From: Kitasatospora sp. NBC_01246
GTDB taxonomy: Bacteria > Actinomycetota > Actinomycetes > Streptomycetales > Streptomycetaceae
DNA: 64,000 bases
Reading direction: 5' to 3'
NCBI RefSeq assembly: GCF_036226505.1
Contig: NZ_CP108484.1
Coordinates: 6,882,001-6,946,000 of the forward strand
The notes beneath the pieces were generated by a model. It worked only from the letters and a program-made list of their open reading frames with translations, was not told the origin of the DNA and ran no database searches. The first letter of the stretch is position 1. Each line of letters starts with the position of its first letter. Made by a program: the position numbers and the translations under genes. Shown here one piece after another: positions 63,302 through 64,000 of the stretch.

Positions 63302-64000
63302 ATGCCCGCCACCCCCACCCAGGGCCACGTGGTCGTAGCTCCCGACAAGTTCAAGGGCACCCTGGAGGGCGCCGAGGTCGCCGCCCGGATCGCCGCCGGC
63401 ATCCGCCGTGCCGCGCCCGGTGTCGAGGTCCGCGAACTGCCCGTCGCCGACGGCGGCGAGGGCACCCTGGCCGCCGCGCTGGCCGCCGGGTTCAGCAGGA
63501 TCCCGGCCAAGGTGGCCGGCCCCACCGGCCTGCCGGTGGACGCCGCGCTCGCCGTCCGGGGCGACACCGCCGTGGTCGAGCTGGCGCAGTCCTCCGGGCT
63601 CGCCAGGCTCCCCGGCGGCCGGACCGCCCCGCTCGCGGCCGGCTCCTACGGGGTCGGCCAGCTGATCGGCCGGGCGGTGGGCCTGGGGGCCAAGCGGATC
63701 GTGCTCGGCCTGGGCGGCAGCGCCTGCACCGACGGCGGCGCGGGCATGGTCCAGGCGCTCGGCGCCGTGCTGCGGGACGCCGACGGCGCCGAACTGCCGC
63801 CGGGCGGCGCCGCACTGCGCAAGCTGGCCCGGCTCGACCTCGGACCGCTGGCCGACGTGCTCACCGGCGTCGAGGTCGTGGTGGCCTGCGACGTGGACAA
63901 CCCGCTGCTCGGCCCGCGCGGCGCGACCGCCGTCTACGGGCCGCAGAAGGGCGCCGACGGTGACGACCTGGTCGTACTGGAGGAGGGGCTGACCCGCTTC
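63302..64000 (+). CDS. glxK: glycerate kinase, 3' end cut by window edge
   Basis: The first 233 codons of a glycerate kinase (family length about 370-380), running off the right edge. It phosphorylates D-glycerate from GlxR to phosphoglycerate. The family start VVVAPDKFKGTLEGAEVAAR (10-29) is followed by LPVADGGEGTLAAAL, AVVELAQSSGLARL and IVLGLGGSACTDGGAGM, all conserved in the GckA/GarK family. ATG 63302 has GTGAGG upstream. The type of product (2- or 3-phosphoglycerate) is not told by the visible part. Confidence 0.94.
   Translation, partial: MPATPTQGHVVVAPDKFKGTLEGAEVAARIAAGIRRAAPGVEVRELPVADGGEGTLAAALAAGFSRIPAKVAGPTGLPVDAALAVRGDTAVVELAQSSGLARLPGGRTAPLAAGSYGVGQLIGRAVGLGAKRIVLGLGGSACTDGGAGMVQALGAVLRDADGAELPPGGAALRKLARLDLGPLADVLTGVEVVVACDVDNPLLGPRGATAVYGPQKGADGDDLVVLEEGLTRF

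Overview
The window is very GC-rich. It has closely packed genes, frequent GTG starts, ATGA/GTGA stop-start overlaps and several apparently leaderless genes. Gene content (a cvnABCD conservon, a c-di-AMP riboswitch in front of a cell-wall hydrolase, cysteine-rich sulfur leader peptides, a PafBC-type DNA-damage promoter pair, deazaflavin-dependent enzymes) points to a Streptomycetaceae chromosome (Streptomyces or Kitasatospora). I saw no rRNA, tRNA, insertion sequence, prophage, CRISPR array or replication origin.

Layout. 1-1.4 kb: a leftward three-gene cassette (short hydrophobic-tailed peptide, unknown helical protein, DUF6895-like protein cut by the window edge). 1.6-11 kb: housekeeping and envelope genes (SDR, ABC exporter, PlsC acyltransferase, EF-hand protein, a glycosyltransferase/CDP-glycerol transferase fusion, YjbQ-family and DUF1990 proteins). 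11-18 kb: sbcDC nuclease genes divergent from a probably frameshifted gene, with a matching DNA-damage promoter on each side, then Nudix and VOC genes. 18-24 kb: secreted SGNH esterase, a deazaflavin reductase-hemerythrin fusion, a secreted NodB deacetylase and a fatty-acyl-CoA ligase. 24-29 kb: the conservon cvnABCD. 29-43 kb: a sulfur-scavenging region with three Cys-rich leader peptides, an IclR regulator, a DszB-like desulfinase, a sulfonate ABC importer, SsuD, and a second set (luciferase-like monooxygenase, DUF4865, CMD, phosphotriesterase-like) behind its own Cys leader. 43-52 kb: an FHA membrane protein with a small partner, an SDR/TetR divergent pair with an elaborate operator region, a membrane-anchored esterase, and a GH16 glucanase behind a c-di-AMP riboswitch. 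52-64 kb: purine breakdown to allantoin plus glyoxylate use.

How the genes fit together. In the sulfur region, the importer would bring in organosulfonates, SsuD would release sulfite by oxidation, and the DszB-like protein could hydrolyse sulfinates; leaders with Cys codons suggest control by cysteine supply. In the purine region, 8-oxoguanine deaminase, an NCS2 permease, uricase, HIU hydrolase and OHCU decarboxylase carry purines to allantoin. Hydroxypyruvate isomerase, tartronate semialdehyde reductase, glycerate kinase and malate synthase handle glyoxylate. An IclR regulator resembling AllR lies next to malate synthase, and similar TCAAC-N5-GTTG sites lie in front of three transcription units. 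Allantoinase and allantoicase are not in the window.

The intergenic DNA is unusually rich in short GC-rich tandem repeats (13, 16, 16, 17, 18 and 30 bp units).
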